Part shown: one piece after another, positions 51,417 to 60,939 of the stretch | Numbering within the stretch: position 1 is the first letter of the stretch | Layout of the letters: each line of letters opens with the position of its first letter | NCBI RefSeq assembly: GCF_039673065.1 | Contig: NZ_JBDJKW010000003.1 | Span: forward strand, 248,001-312,000 | Direction of reading: 5' to 3' | Source: Allobosea sp039673065 | Lineage (GTDB): Bacteria > Pseudomonadota > Alphaproteobacteria > Rhizobiales > Beijerinckiaceae | Length of the DNA stretch: 64,000 nucleotides | Notes under the pieces: model-generated | The model's database searches: none | The model's input: only the letters and a program-made list of their open reading frames with translations | Told to the model about the DNA's origin: nothing | Made by a program: the position numbers and the translations under genes

Positions 51417-52436
51417 TCAGCCGCTGCCGGCGGCGACGAAGCCGATGAAGAGCGCGGCGCCGAGCACCGCCACGAAGGCCGCCGCGAGCAGTTCCAGCGT
51501 CGCGATGATGCGCACGCCGCGCAGCGAGCCGCCGCCGGCGAGGCGCAGCGCCGCGAACTTGAAGAACACCGCCAGCGCCGCCAGCGCCCCCGTGGTCAGC
51601 GCCGTGCCGAGCGCCATGGCGAAGGTCGCCGCGACGCCGGCCCAGGCCAGGCCCTGCGCATTGGCGAAGACCAGGATGATCAGCGCCCCGGCGCAGGGGC
51701 GCGCGCCCGCAGCGACGACGACGCCCGCCATCTCGCGCCAGCCGCGCAGCCGCGCGATCGCGTCGGGGCCCGGCATGTGGACATGGTCGCAGGCCGCCTC
51801 ATGGCCGGCCGCGCCCGTGCGCAGCGCCAGCAGGGCGCCGGCCTTGCGCCAGAGCACGTAGAGCCCGACCAGCGCCACCAGCGCGAAGCTGCCCTGCTCG
51901 ATCACCCGCGTCGTCGCGGCCATGGTGGCGGCGGTGGCGTTGAGGGCGAGCGTCAGCACGCCGACCAGGGCGATCGCGACCACGGCCTGCAGCAGTGCCG
52001 CGGCGAAGCTGAGCCCGAGCCCGCGCCGCAGGCTGCGATCGTCGGCGACGATATAGGCCGAGATCACCGCCTTGCCGTGGCCGGGCCCCGCCGCGTGGAA
52101 GACGCCATAGGCGAAGGCGACGCCGAGCAGGCCCGGCAGCGCCGCCGGCGACTGGGCGATCGCCTTCAGCGTCGCCGTCAGTTCGCGATAGAAGCTCGAC
52201 TGCCAGGCGAGGATCACCGCGCCGAAGCCGGTGGTGGAGGGCAGCGCCTCGCGCGGCAGCGCCGTGCCGAAGGGATTGCGCGGCGGCGGAGGCGGCGGCG
52301 GGCTGATCTTGGCCAGGAGCATGACGATCAGGCCGAGCCCGATCGCGACCGCGAGCAGGGCGAGGCCGGCCAGCGCCAGCCGGGGTAGCGCCGCCGACAG
52401 GCGCGGAGCGGCCTGCGTCGTCCCGCTCAGGGACAT
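51417..52436 (-). CDS. NicO-family nickel/cobalt transporter
   Basis: 339-residue membrane protein with six to seven hydrophobic segments. The N-terminal helix is followed by a proline run (KISPPPPPPPRNPFG). The metal-site motif AYGVFHAAGPGHGKAVISAYIV and the internal His/Cys loop HEAACDHVHMPG are characteristic; VVAAGARPCAGALIILVFANAQGL is the second signature. NicO/RcnA members move nickel or cobalt, as importers or exporters. Its ATG lies inside the 3' end of the DUF1007 gene (10-base overlap), the usual partner. Convergent with the cobalt-type nitrile hydratase operon, so cobalt is the more likely metal here (inference). Confidence 0.87.
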   Translation of the reverse strand: MSLSGTTQAAPRLSAALPRLALAGLALLAVAIGLGLIVMLLAKISPPPPPPPRNPFGTALPREALPSTTGFGAVILAWQSSFYRELTATLKAIAQSPAALPGLLGVAFAYGVFHAAGPGHGKAVISAYIVADDRSLRRGLGLSFAAALLQAVVAIALVGVLTLALNATAATMAATTRVIEQGSFALVALVGLYVLWRKAGALLALRTGAAGHEAACDHVHMPGPDAIARLRGWREMAGVVVAAGARPCAGALIILVFANAQGLAWAGVAATFAMALGTALTTGALAALAVFFKFAALRLAGGGSLRGVRIIATLELLAAAFVAVLGAALFIGFVAAGSG

Positions 52437-53077
52437 GCCACCAGCGCCCGGGTGGTGACCTGGTAGCCGCTCATGTCGGGCGTCGCGGTGATGTCTTCCT
52501 GCGCCAGGCGCTGCTGCGTCGCCTCGTCGAGCTTGGGCGGGCGGATGACGCGCACCACGCAGCCCTGCGGCGCGTCGCGCACCGCGACCGCGTCGGGCAC
52601 GTCGGCGATGTCGAAGGCGACGAAATAGGTCGGATCGCCGATCTCCAGCCCGAATGAGCGCGTCGCGACGGCCGGCGTCTTGAGCGGCAGGGTGAAGCTC
52701 AGCGTCAGCGTCTTGTTCTCGTAGGTGAGTACGGCCTCGCGCGGCGGGCCGTATTCCTGCGTCTTGCCGTTCGCCTTGGTGATCGTGAAGAAATCGACGT
52801 CCGGCAGGGATTCCATGTTGACCTTGGCGAGTTCGGCCAGCTCGTCCGAGGTCAGCTTGCCGTCGCCGTTCTTGTCGAGGCCCTGGACCATATAGGCCGA
52901 ATAGGCCTCGTCGAAGCTCCAGCGATGGCGCAGCGCCGTCACCGCCCCGTTCGGCCCGTAGAGGATTTCGGTGCGCGAGGTCACGAAGACGTGCGGATGC
53001 GCCGCGGCGGGCAGCGCGGCCCCCGCCAGGACCAGGGCGGCCAGCAACGTCGATCTTGCGGTGGAGCGGCGCGGCAC
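52427..53077 (-). CDS. DUF1007 periplasmic protein, NicO partner, with an EF-hand-like loop
   Basis: 216-residue exported protein. GTG start at 53077; signal peptide MPRRSTARSTLLAALVLAGAALPAAA, then HPHVFVTSRTEILYGPNGAVTALRHRWSFDEAYSAYM, the DUF1007 hallmark with an N-terminal HPH that would bind metal after cleavage. Residues about 68-80 (DKNGDGKLTSDEL) form an EF-hand-like calcium loop. DUF1007 proteins are usually encoded with NicO transporters and are thought to deliver or sense metal in the periplasm. The NicO gene overlaps its end, supporting a complex. Confidence 0.85.
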   Translation of the reverse strand: MPRRSTARSTLLAALVLAGAALPAAAHPHVFVTSRTEILYGPNGAVTALRHRWSFDEAYSAYMVQGLDKNGDGKLTSDELAELAKVNMESLPDVDFFTITKANGKTQEYGPPREAVLTYENKTLTLSFTLPLKTPAVATRSFGLEIGDPTYFVAFDIADVPDAVAVRDAPQGCVVRVIRPPKLDEATQQRLAQEDITATPDMSGYQVTTRALVACP

Positions 53078-53274
53078 GCGGGAGAACCCTTCGAATCGGC
53101 GGTTGAATCGGGCGCCACGCTAGCAATCGCGCCGGCGCGCTGCCTAGGCCGCCGGGCGGCCGGACATGCGGGCGCCGCATGAGCCTTCCCGCGCAATGAC
53201 GGCCAAATCACGACGGCCGGGGCTGCGGCCACCCTGGAATAATGCCAGTCTGATTTGACCGGCTCCGGCCGGTC

Positions 53275-53291
53275 TGTCAGCAATACTGACA
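53275..53291. promoter_or_regulatory. Palindrome upstream of the indolepyruvate oxidoreductase gene
   Basis: TGTCAGCAATACTGACA is a perfect 6-5-6 inverted repeat 65 bases before the start codon. Immediately left lies GACCGG-CTCCGG-CCGGTC, another inverted repeat (53257-53274). Either could be an operator; the regulator is not known, although a Crp/Fnr-type gene lies downstream of the enzyme gene. Confidence 0.35.
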
Positions 53292-53356
53292 TAATCGACA
53301 GAAGGCCGGCGATACCGGCCCGCTCGGACAGGCAGGTTAGCTTCGGGAGGTCGGCC

Positions 53357-56300
53357 ATGGCCGGGACGCAGCAGGACAGCCAGGCATCCGCGGCCGGCGC
53401 AACCGCCGGCACCGGGCTGCGCCCGGTCTCGCTCGACGACAAATACGATCTCGCCCAGCGCCAGGTCTTCCTCACCGGCTCGCAGGCGATCGTGCGCATG
53501 CTGCTCACCCAGCACGAGCGCGACCGGCGCGCCGGGCTGAACACGGCGGGCTTCGTCTCCGGCTATCGCGGTTCGCCGCTCGGCGGGCTCGACCAGCAGC
53601 TCTTCCGCGCCGGCAAGACGCTGTCCACCGCCGACATCGTCTTCACGCCTGGCCTGAACGAGGACCTCGCCGCCACCGCCGTCTGGGGCACCCAGCAGGC
53701 CGAACTCTCCGGCGAGGGCCGCCATGACGGCGTCTTCGCGCTCTGGTACGGCAAGGGTCCGGGCGTCGACCGCACCGGCGACGTCTTCCGCCACGGCAAC
53801 ATGGCCGGCAGCGCGCGCCATGGCGGCGTGATCTGCCTGATGGGCGACGACCACACCGCCGAATCCTCGACCAACGCCCACCAGACCGAATTCGTGCTGG
53901 TCGACCGGATGATGCCGATCCTCAACCCGGCCGGCGTCCAGGAGATCATCGACTATTCGCTGCACGGCTTCGCACTGTCGCGCTATGCCGGCGTCTGGGT
54001 CGGCATCAAATGCGTCAAGGACAACATCGAATCGACCGCCTCGGTCGACGGCTCGGTGGACCGGGTCGAGATCGTCCTGCCCGATGATTTCGCCATGCCG
54101 CCGGGCGGGCTCAACATCCGCCGCGAGCTCGACTTCCTCGAGCAGGAGCGCCGGCTCCACCTCTACAAGCGCGACGCGATGCTGGCCTATATTCGCGCGA
54201 ACCGGCTCAACCAGACAGTCCTGCATGGCGGCTCGCAGCCGCGCATCGGCATCATCACCGTCGGCAAATCCTATCTCGACGTGCGCCAAGCGCTCGAGGA
54301 ACTCGGCCTCGACGAGGTGCGCGCCAACGATCTCGGCATCCGCCTCTTCAAGGTCGCCTGCCCCTGGCCGCTCGATCCGGCCGAGCTGCGCGCCTTCGCC
54401 GACGGGCTCGACCTCGTCATGGTGGTCGAGGAGAAGCGCTCGCTGATCGAGGTCCAGCTGCGCGAGGAGCTCTACGGCGCCGCGCACCAGCCGCGCGTCA
54501 TCGGCAAGAAGGACGAGAACGGCGCCTGGCTCTTCCCGGTGCACGGCGCGCTGGAGCCCAACGACATCGCCGTCGCGTTGGGCGCCCGGCTGCTGCAATA
54601 CCGCGACGACCCGGCGCTGCGGGCCAGGCTGGAGACGATCGCCGCCGCGCAGGGCCGCCTCGCCGAGGCGCAGGAGGTGGCGCGGCGCATCCCCTATTTC
54701 TGCTCGGGCTGCCCGCATAATTCCTCGACCGTGGTGCCGGAAGGCTCGCGCGCCTATGCCGGCATCGGCTGCCACTACATGGTGCAGTGGATGGACCGCG
54801 AGACCATGGGCTTCACCCAGATGGGCGGCGAGGGCGCCAACTGGGTCGGCGAGGCGCCGTTCTCGACGCGCGGCCACGTCTTCCAGAATCTCGGCGACGG
54901 CACCTATACCCACTCCGGCTCGCTGGCGATCCGCTTCGCCGTCGCGAGCGGCGTCAACATCACCTACAAGCTGCTCTACAACGACGCCGTCGCCATGACC
55001 GGCGGCCAGCAGGCGGAAGGGCACCTCTCGCCGGACCAGATGGCGCGGCAGGTCGCCGCCGAGGGCGTGCGCCGCATCGCAGTGGTCACCGACGAGCCCG
55101 ACAAGTACCCGCCCGGCACGCTCTGGCCGCCCGGCACCACCATCCACCACCGCGAGGATCTCGACGCCGTCCAGCGCGAGCTGGCGGGCGTCACCGGCGT
55201 CTCGCTGCTGGTGTTCGACCAGACCTGCGCCACCGAGAAGCGCAGGCGTCGCAAGCGCGGCGCCTATCCCGATTCCGACAAGCGTGTGCTGATCAACGAA
55301 TTGGTCTGCGAGGGCTGCGGCGATTGCGGCGTGCAGTCGAACTGCGTCTCGGTGCAGCCGCTCGAGACCGAGTTCGGCCGCAAGCGCCAGATCGACCAGT
55401 CGAGCTGCAACAAGGATTTCTCCTGCGTCAAAGGCTTCTGCCCCTCCTTCGTCACCGTGCACGGCGCCCAGCCGCGCAAGGCCGGGCCGCGCAGCCTCGA
55501 CGGCGCGGCGCTGGCCGAGGACGTGCCGGAGCCGGCGGTCCCGGCGCTCGACCGCAACTACGCTATCGTGGTCACCGGCGTCGGCGGCACCGGCGTCGTC
55601 ACCATCGGCGCGATCCTCGGCATGGCGGCGCATCTGGAGGGCAAGGGCTGCGGCATGATCGACATGGCCGGCCTCGCCCAGAAGGGCGGCGCGGTGTTCA
55701 GCCATGTCCGCCTCGCGCCCAGCCCGGCGGAGATCCACGCGATCCGCGTCGGCGCCGGCCAGGCCGACCTGGTCCTCGGCTGCGACCTGACCGTCACCGG
55801 CTCGAAGAAGGTGCTCGGCTCGATCCGCGCCGGCGCCTCGACCGTGGTGGTCAACACGGCGGAATCGATGCCGGGCGAGTTCACCCGCAATGCCGACTTC
55901 TCGCTGCCGGTCGAGCGGCTGAAGCGCGCCATCCTCGCCGCCGCGGGGCGCGAGCGCACCCGCCTGCTCGACGCCACCGCGGCGGCGAACGCCCTGCTCG
56001 GCAACGCCATCGCCGCCAATATGATGATGCTGGGCTATGCTTGGCAGCTCGGCGCCGTGCCGCTGTCGCGGGCATCGCTGCGCCGCGCGATCGAGCTCAA
56101 CGGCGAGGCGGTCGCGATGAACCTCTCCGCCTTCGAGATCGGCCGCCGCGCCGCGCACGCGCCAGACACGGTCGCCGGCGTGCTGGCCGAGGCCGGCGCC
56201 CCCACCGAGGCGCGGCGCCTATCTGAGACGCTGGACGAGATCGTCGCACGGCGCAGCGCCTTCCTGACCGCCTATCAGGATGCAGCCTACGCGGCGCGCT

Positions 56301-56917
56301 ATCGCGCCCTGGTCGCGCGCGTGGCGCAGCGCGAGGCGGAGGTCCTGCCCGGCGCGACGGCGCTGGCCGAGAGCGTCGCGCGCTATCTGTTCAAGCTGAT
56401 GGCCTACAAGGACGAGTACGAGGTCGCGCGGCTCTACAGCGACGGCGCCTTCCGCCGCCAGCTCGCCGCGAGCTTCGAACCCACCGGCAAGGACGGCAGG
56501 CCGCTGAAGCTGGAGTTCCATCTCGCCCCGCCCCTGCTGGCCCGCCGCGATCCGCAGACCGGCCTGCCGCGCAAGATGCGCTTCGGCCCCTGGATGCTCA
56601 CCGCCTTCGGCTGGCTGGCGAAGCTGAAGCGCCTGCGCGGCACGGCGTTCGATCCCTTCGGGCGAACCGAGGAGCGCCGCACCGAGCGGCGCCTGATCGT
56701 CGATTACGAGGCGCTGATCGAGGAACTGCTGCAGCGGCTCGATCCGCGAAGCCATGCGCTGTGCGTCGCGCTCGCCGCGCTGCCGGAGAAGATCCGCGGC
56801 TACGGCCACGTCAAGGAGCGGCACCTCGCCAAGGCCATGGCGGAACAGGCGGCGCTGCTGGCCAGGCTGCGCGACGGTTCGCCCGAGGCGCTCGCCATGC
56901 CGCAGGCGGCCGAGTGA
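53357..56917 (+). CDS. Indolepyruvate ferredoxin oxidoreductase, fused alpha/gamma type
   Basis: 1186-residue cytoplasmic enzyme that oxidatively decarboxylates aryl- or branched-chain 2-oxo acids to acyl-CoA with thiamine diphosphate and iron-sulfur clusters. The N-terminal pyrimidine-binding part begins KYDLAQRQVFLTGSQAIVRMLL. The thiamine motif is GDGTYTHSGSLAIRFAVASG...YND. Cysteine groups CEGCGDCGVQSNC and SSCNKDFSCVKGFCPSF should ligate 4Fe-4S clusters. The gamma-type domain begins AIVVTGVGGTGVVTIGAILGMAAHLEGKG, followed by a DUF6537-like C-terminal domain. ATG at 53357 has GGGAGG ten bases before it. Single-chain enzymes of this kind are common in aerobic alpha- and betaproteobacteria. 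Confidence 0.92.
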   Translation: MAGTQQDSQASAAGATAGTGLRPVSLDDKYDLAQRQVFLTGSQAIVRMLLTQHERDRRAGLNTAGFVSGYRGSPLGGLDQQLFRAGKTLSTADIVFTPGLNEDLAATAVWGTQQAELSGEGRHDGVFALWYGKGPGVDRTGDVFRHGNMAGSARHGGVICLMGDDHTAESSTNAHQTEFVLVDRMMPILNPAGVQEIIDYSLHGFALSRYAGVWVGIKCVKDNIESTASVDGSVDRVEIVLPDDFAMPPGGLNIRRELDFLEQERRLHLYKRDAMLAYIRANRLNQTVLHGGSQPRIGIITVGKSYLDVRQALEELGLDEVRANDLGIRLFKVACPWPLDPAELRAFADGLDLVMVVEEKRSLIEVQLREELYGAAHQPRVIGKKDENGAWLFPVHGALEPNDIAVALGARLLQYRDDPALRARLETIAAAQGRLAEAQEVARRIPYFCSGCPHNSSTVVPEGSRAYAGIGCHYMVQWMDRETMGFTQMGGEGANWVGEAPFSTRGHVFQNLGDGTYTHSGSLAIRFAVASGVNITYKLLYNDAVAMTGGQQAEGHLSPDQMARQVAAEGVRRIAVVTDEPDKYPPGTLWPPGTTIHHREDLDAVQRELAGVTGVSLLVFDQTCATEKRRRRKRGAYPDSDKRVLINELVCEGCGDCGVQSNCVSVQPLETEFGRKRQIDQSSCNKDFSCVKGFCPSFVTVHGAQPRKAGPRSLDGAALAEDVPEPAVPALDRNYAIVVTGVGGTGVVTIGAILGMAAHLEGKGCGMIDMAGLAQKGGAVFSHVRLAPSPAEIHAIRVGAGQADLVLGCDLTVTGSKKVLGSIRAGASTVVVNTAESMPGEFTRNADFSLPVERLKRAILAAAGRERTRLLDATAAANALLGNAIAANMMMLGYAWQLGAVPLSRASLRRAIELNGEAVAMNLSAFEIGRRAAHAPDTVAGVLAEAGAPTEARRLSETLDEIVARRSAFLTAYQDAAYAARYRALVARVAQREAEVLPGATALAESVARYLFKLMAYKDEYEVARLYSDGAFRRQLAASFEPTGKDGRPLKLEFHLAPPLLARRDPQTGLPRKMRFGPWMLTAFGWLAKLKRLRGTAFDPFGRTEERRTERRLIVDYEALIEELLQRLDPRSHALCVALAALPEKIRGYGHVKERHLAKAMAEQAALLARLRDGSPEALAMPQAAE

Positions 56918-57017
56918 CGCTAGGGCGCGCAGGCACGCCAGCCCGGCTTGTCTGCGCCGGGCGCGGCGGCCCATACTGGCCGCCCGCGCCGTCCGGCGCC
57001 AAGGACACCGCCCGACC

Positions 57018-57692
57018 GTGATTTCGCCCGACGAGCTGCGTCGCATCGCCACCTGGTCGCACGAGCTGACGGCCGAGGAGTTCGACGAGGCGCGCCGCGG
57101 CATCAGCTTCCGCCTCTACGGCAAGGGCGCCGCGATCTGCCATGTAGGCGACCGGCTGGAATCCTGGACCGGCATCGCCGACGGGCTGGTCAAGATGAGC
57201 ATGACCTCGCGGGCCGGCAAGGCGGTGACGCTGGCCGGCATGCCCGCAGGCGCCTGGTTCGGCGAAGGCACGGTGATCAAGGACGAGCCGCGCCGCTACG
57301 AGCTGATCGCGATGCGCGAGACGCGGCTGGCGCTGATGCGGCGCTCCACCTTCCTCTGGCTGTTCGAGCACAGCGCCGCCTTCAACCGCTTCCTGGTCCA
57401 CCAGTTCAACGAGCGCCTCGCCCAGTTCATCGCGCTGGCCGAGCACGACCGCACGCTCGGCGCCACCGGGCGGCTGGCGCGCAGCCTCGCCTGGCTGTTC
57501 AACCCGATCCTCTATCCGCGCGAGGACAAGACGCTGGTGATCTCGCAGGAGGAGCTCGGCATGCTGGCCGGCATGTCCCGGCAGGTCGCCAATCAGGGGC
57601 TGGCCAAGCTGACGGAGCAGGGGCTGATCACGGTCGGCCACAACGAGATCACCGTGCTCGACCTGCCCCGACTCAGCCGCTACGGCGGCTGA
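57018..57692 (+). CDS. Crp/Fnr-family transcription regulator
   Basis: 224 residues from a GTG at 57018 (MISPDELRRIATWSHELTAEE). A cyclic-nucleotide-binding-like domain occupies about residues 25-140 (KGAAICHVGDRLESWTGIADGLVKMSM...AGAWFGEGTVIKDEPRRYELIAMRETRLALM). The C-terminal winged helix contains ISQEELGMLAGMSRQVANQGLAKLTEQGLITV. There is no Fnr-type cysteine cluster, so it is not an oxygen-sensing Fnr, and the effector is unknown. It follows the oxidoreductase gene by 100 bases on the same strand and may control it or the acyl-CoA synthetase operon downstream. Confidence 0.85.
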   Translation: MISPDELRRIATWSHELTAEEFDEARRGISFRLYGKGAAICHVGDRLESWTGIADGLVKMSMTSRAGKAVTLAGMPAGAWFGEGTVIKDEPRRYELIAMRETRLALMRRSTFLWLFEHSAAFNRFLVHQFNERLAQFIALAEHDRTLGATGRLARSLAWLFNPILYPREDKTLVISQEELGMLAGMSRQVANQGLAKLTEQGLITVGHNEITVLDLPRLSRYGG

Positions 57693-58029
57693 CGGTCGGC
57701 GCCCCATCACCTGCCGACACGGCAGCGAGACCGGAGCTCGCGTCGGCGGGCGGGCGAGCGATCCGCTGCCTGCGTCCGGATAAATCTCTCTGAAATCAGG
57801 AAGTTGACTCGACCGACCCGGCCATCCGGGCGGGGCTTCGACGCGTCTGGCTCGAACCTCTGCGAGACAATAGCGCCGCAACCGGGTCTTGTCTGTCAAG
57901 TGGCTACTTGCGGGGCGCACGGCGTCCTGCAAGTCTCGCATACAGATCCCGCAGGGACGCAGACGCCGAAAACGGCGCGCGTCCTGTCAGCCCTCCGGGC
58001 GGAGCGGGACAAGGGTGGAGACGACGAAC
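57693..58029. other. 337-base gap before the acyl-CoA synthetase operon
   Basis: No gene is seen. TTGACT at 57803-57808 is a possible -35 element with no clear -10. CAAGT-GGCT-ACTTG (57897-57910) is a small inverted repeat, and AGAATTT-type AT-rich stretches are absent. The gap presumably holds the promoter of the operon starting at 58030. Confidence 0.35.
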
Positions 58030-60024
58030 GTGGCAAGCCAAGCCGCCGCCGTGGCGGACACTTTCCCGAAGCTGCTGCAGCGCAATGCGCGCGAGCGCGG
58101 CACGCGCCCGGCCTTCCGCCACAAGGACCTGGGCATCTGGCAATCCTGGAGCTGGGCCGAGGCCGAGCGCGAGGTCCGCGCCTATGCGGCCGGGCTCGAG
58201 GCGCTGGGCCTGCGCCAGGGCGACCGCATCGCGGTGATCGGCAACAACCGCCCGCGCCTCTACTGGACCATGCTGGCGGCGCAGTGGCTGCGGGCGATCC
58301 CCGTGCCGGTCTATGCCGATTCCGTCGCCGAGGAGATGGCCTATGTCCTCGACCATGCCGGCGTCTCGATCGCCGCGGTGCAGGACCAGGAGCAGGTCGA
58401 CAAGCTGCTCTCCATGTCGGAGCGCCTGCCGGCGCTGAACCATGTGCTCTATGACGAGCCGCGCGGCCTGCGCGACTACGACCACCGCACCCTGCACCCG
58501 ATCAGCGAGGTGATCGCCTCCGGCCGCGAGCGCCTCGACGACCGGGCCGTCGCCGCGCGCATCGAGGCGGCGCTCGCGGCGGGCGAAGCGGCCGACATCT
58601 CGATCATCCTCTACACCTCGGGCACCACCGGCCGCTCCAAGGGCGTGATGCTGACCGCCGGCGGCTGCGTCGCCGCCGCCAGCGACACCGTCGCCTTCGA
58701 CAGGCTCGGCGACCGCGACGAGGTGCTGGCCTATCTGCCGCTCGCCTGGGTCGGCGACCATTACCTGAACTATGCCCAGGGGCTGGTCGCCGGCTTCTGC
58801 ATGGCCTGCCCGGAAAGCGCCGAGACGGTGCAGTCCGACCTCAAGGAGATCGGTCCGAGCTTCTATTTCGCGCCGCCGCGCGTCTTCGAGAACCTGCTGA
58901 CCCGGGTGATGATCCGCATGGAGGATGCAGGCGCGCTCAAGCGCCGGATGTTCCATCACTTCATCGGGGTGGCGAAGCGCTGGGGCGAGGCGATCCTCGA
59001 CGGCAAGCCGGTGCCGCTGCGCGCCCGCCTCGCCTATGGGCTCGGCGAGCTCCTGGTCTACGCGCCGCTGAAGAACGCGCTCGGCTTCTCCAACATCCGC
59101 GTCGCCTACACCGCCGGCGAGGCGATCGGGCCGGAACTGTTCTCCTTCTACCGCTCGCTCGGCCTCAACCTGAAGCAGCTCTACGGGCAGACCGAAGCCT
59201 TCCTCTACGTGACGGCCCAGCCGGACGGCGAGATCCGCGCCGATACCGTCGGCCCCGCGACGCCGAACGTCTCGATCCGCATCGAGGAGGGCAGCGGCGA
59301 GGTGCTCTATCGCTCGCCCGGCCAGTTCACCGGCTACTACAAGGACGACGAGAAGACGGCCGAGACCATGACCGCCGACGGCTATGTCCGCACCGGCGAC
59401 GCCGGCTTCTTCGACGAGACCGGCCATCTCAAGATCATCGACCGCGCCAAGGATGTCGGCCGGCTCAGCGCCGGCGCCCTGTTCCCGCCGAAATACATCG
59501 AGAACAAGCTGAAGTTCTTCCCCAACATCAAGGAGGCTGTCGCCTTCGGCCAGGGCCGCGACCACGTCACCGTGGCGCTCAACATCGACCTCACCGCCGT
59601 CGGCAACTGGGCCGAGCGCAACAATGTGGTCTACGCCTCCTATCAGGAGCTCGCCGGCCACGACCTGGTCTACGACATCATCGCCGGCCATGTGGACGAG
59701 GTGAACCGCTCGCTCGCTTCCGAACCGCAGATGGCGGGTGCGCAGATCAAGCGCTTCCTGATCCTGCACAAGGAGCTCGACGCCGACGACGGCGAGCTGA
59801 CCCGCACGCAGAAGGTGCGCCGCGGCTTCATCGCCGAGCGCTACGCTCCGCTGGTCGCCGCGCTCTATGACGGCTCGACGGAAGCCGACATCACCACCGA
59901 GGTCACCTTCGAGGACGGCCGCAAGGGCGCGATCTCGGCACGGGTGAAGATCCGCGACGCCGCGATCCATCCGGCCGCCGGCGGCACCGGCATCTCTGAA
60001 GGCAAAGCGGCGAGGGCGGCATGA
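58030..60024 (+). CDS. AMP-forming acyl-CoA synthetase
   Basis: 664-residue adenylate-forming ligase. The ATP motif YTSGTTGRSKGVML begins at Y195; YGQTEAFLYVTAQ (A5-type) and the GYVRTGDAGFFDETGHLKIIDRAKD hinge region follow. Overall layout (long linker after the N-terminal domain, FYFAPPRVFENLLTRVMIRMEDAGALKRRMFHHF) is that of long-chain/bulky acyl-CoA synthetases. The GTG at 58030 (MASQAAAVADTFPKLLQRNA) follows GGTGGAG; the GTG at 58015 would add five residues. Its stop overlaps the livG start, and the whole set livG-livH-livM-receptor follows, a combination frequent in Hyphomicrobiales for uptake and activation of an unidentified carboxylic acid. Confidence 0.9.
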   Translation: MASQAAAVADTFPKLLQRNARERGTRPAFRHKDLGIWQSWSWAEAEREVRAYAAGLEALGLRQGDRIAVIGNNRPRLYWTMLAAQWLRAIPVPVYADSVAEEMAYVLDHAGVSIAAVQDQEQVDKLLSMSERLPALNHVLYDEPRGLRDYDHRTLHPISEVIASGRERLDDRAVAARIEAALAAGEAADISIILYTSGTTGRSKGVMLTAGGCVAAASDTVAFDRLGDRDEVLAYLPLAWVGDHYLNYAQGLVAGFCMACPESAETVQSDLKEIGPSFYFAPPRVFENLLTRVMIRMEDAGALKRRMFHHFIGVAKRWGEAILDGKPVPLRARLAYGLGELLVYAPLKNALGFSNIRVAYTAGEAIGPELFSFYRSLGLNLKQLYGQTEAFLYVTAQPDGEIRADTVGPATPNVSIRIEEGSGEVLYRSPGQFTGYYKDDEKTAETMTADGYVRTGDAGFFDETGHLKIIDRAKDVGRLSAGALFPPKYIENKLKFFPNIKEAVAFGQGRDHVTVALNIDLTAVGNWAERNNVVYASYQELAGHDLVYDIIAGHVDEVNRSLASEPQMAGAQIKRFLILHKELDADDGELTRTQKVRRGFIAERYAPLVAALYDGSTEADITTEVTFEDGRKGAISARVKIRDAAIHPAAGGTGISEGKAARAA

Positions 60025-60857
60025 GCGCGGCGATGGACACGATCCGGGAGGCGGCCGCCGCCTCGGTGCCGAAGCCGCAGGCGCGCCATGGCGAGGTGCT
60101 GCTGGCGGTCGAGAACGTCTCGCTGCGCTTCGGCGGGGTGAAGGCGATCAACGACGTCTCCTTCGACATCCGCAAGGGCGAGGTCCGCGCCATCATCGGG
60201 CCGAACGGCGCCGGCAAGACCTCGATGCTCAACTGCATCAACGGCTTCTACCATCCGCAGGAAGGCCGCATCGCCTATCGCGGCGTCACCCGCGCCAGGA
60301 TGCGCCCGCATCAGGCCGCCGCCGCCGGCATCGCCCGCACCTTCCAGAACGTCGCTTTGTTCAAGGGCATGTCGACGCTCGACAACATCATGACCGGGCG
60401 CACCCTCAAGATGAAGCGCGGCTTCTTCTGGCAGGCGCTGCGCTTCGGCCCGGCGATGACCGAGGAGATCGCGCATCGCAAGGTGGTCGAGGACATCATC
60501 GACTTCCTGCAGATCCAGCACATCCGCAAGCTGCCGGTCGGCAAGCTGCCCTACGGGCTGCAGAAGCGCGTCGAGCTCGGCCGGGCGCTGGCGATGGAGC
60601 CCGAGCTGCTGCTGCTCGACGAGCCGATGGCCGGCATGAACCTCGAGGAGAAGGAGGACATGTGCCGCTTCATCCTCGACGTGAACCAGCAATTCGGCAC
60701 GACGATCGCGCTGATCGAGCACGATATGGGCGTGGTGATGGACCTGTCCGACCGCGTCGTCGTGCTCGAATACGGCCGCAAGATCGCCGACGGCACGCCC
60801 GACGAGGTCAAGCGCGATCAGAAGGTGATCGACGCCTATCTGGGGGTGGCGCACTGA
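60021..60857 (+). CDS. livG: Branched-chain-type ABC transporter ATP-binding protein LivG
   Basis: 278-residue ATPase of the HAAT (Liv) family. Walker A GPNGAGKTS, signature-region LPYGLQKRVELGRALAMEP and Walker B LLLLDEPMAGMN are intact; the LPYG-x-QKRVELGRAL variant is typical of LivG. ATG at 60021 overlaps the synthetase stop. A first stretch of about 27 residues precedes the ATPase core. Ligands of this subfamily include amino acids, amides and aromatic acids; the neighbouring ligase points to a carboxylic acid. Confidence 0.9.
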   Translation: MSAAMDTIREAAAASVPKPQARHGEVLLAVENVSLRFGGVKAINDVSFDIRKGEVRAIIGPNGAGKTSMLNCINGFYHPQEGRIAYRGVTRARMRPHQAAAAGIARTFQNVALFKGMSTLDNIMTGRTLKMKRGFFWQALRFGPAMTEEIAHRKVVEDIIDFLQIQHIRKLPVGKLPYGLQKRVELGRALAMEPELLLLDEPMAGMNLEEKEDMCRFILDVNQQFGTTIALIEHDMGVVMDLSDRVVVLEYGRKIADGTPDEVKRDQKVIDAYLGVAH

Positions 60858-60939
60858 TGGCGGGCCTCGACCGACAGAAGACGGGCCGCGACGCGCGGCA
60901 CACCCGTTCCCCCGAGCCCTTCCTCGCAGGTGCCCTGTC

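Noticed and set aside
52285..52310. Run of proline codons in the NicO gene as a possible frameshift or repeat expansion
   Set aside because: The run is in frame, lies in a linker between the first helix and the core, and such proline linkers are plausible.
53144..56158. 1004-residue minus-strand open frame opposite the indolepyruvate oxidoreductase
   Set aside because: Antisense shadow with biased composition and no domain; the plus strand carries clear motifs.
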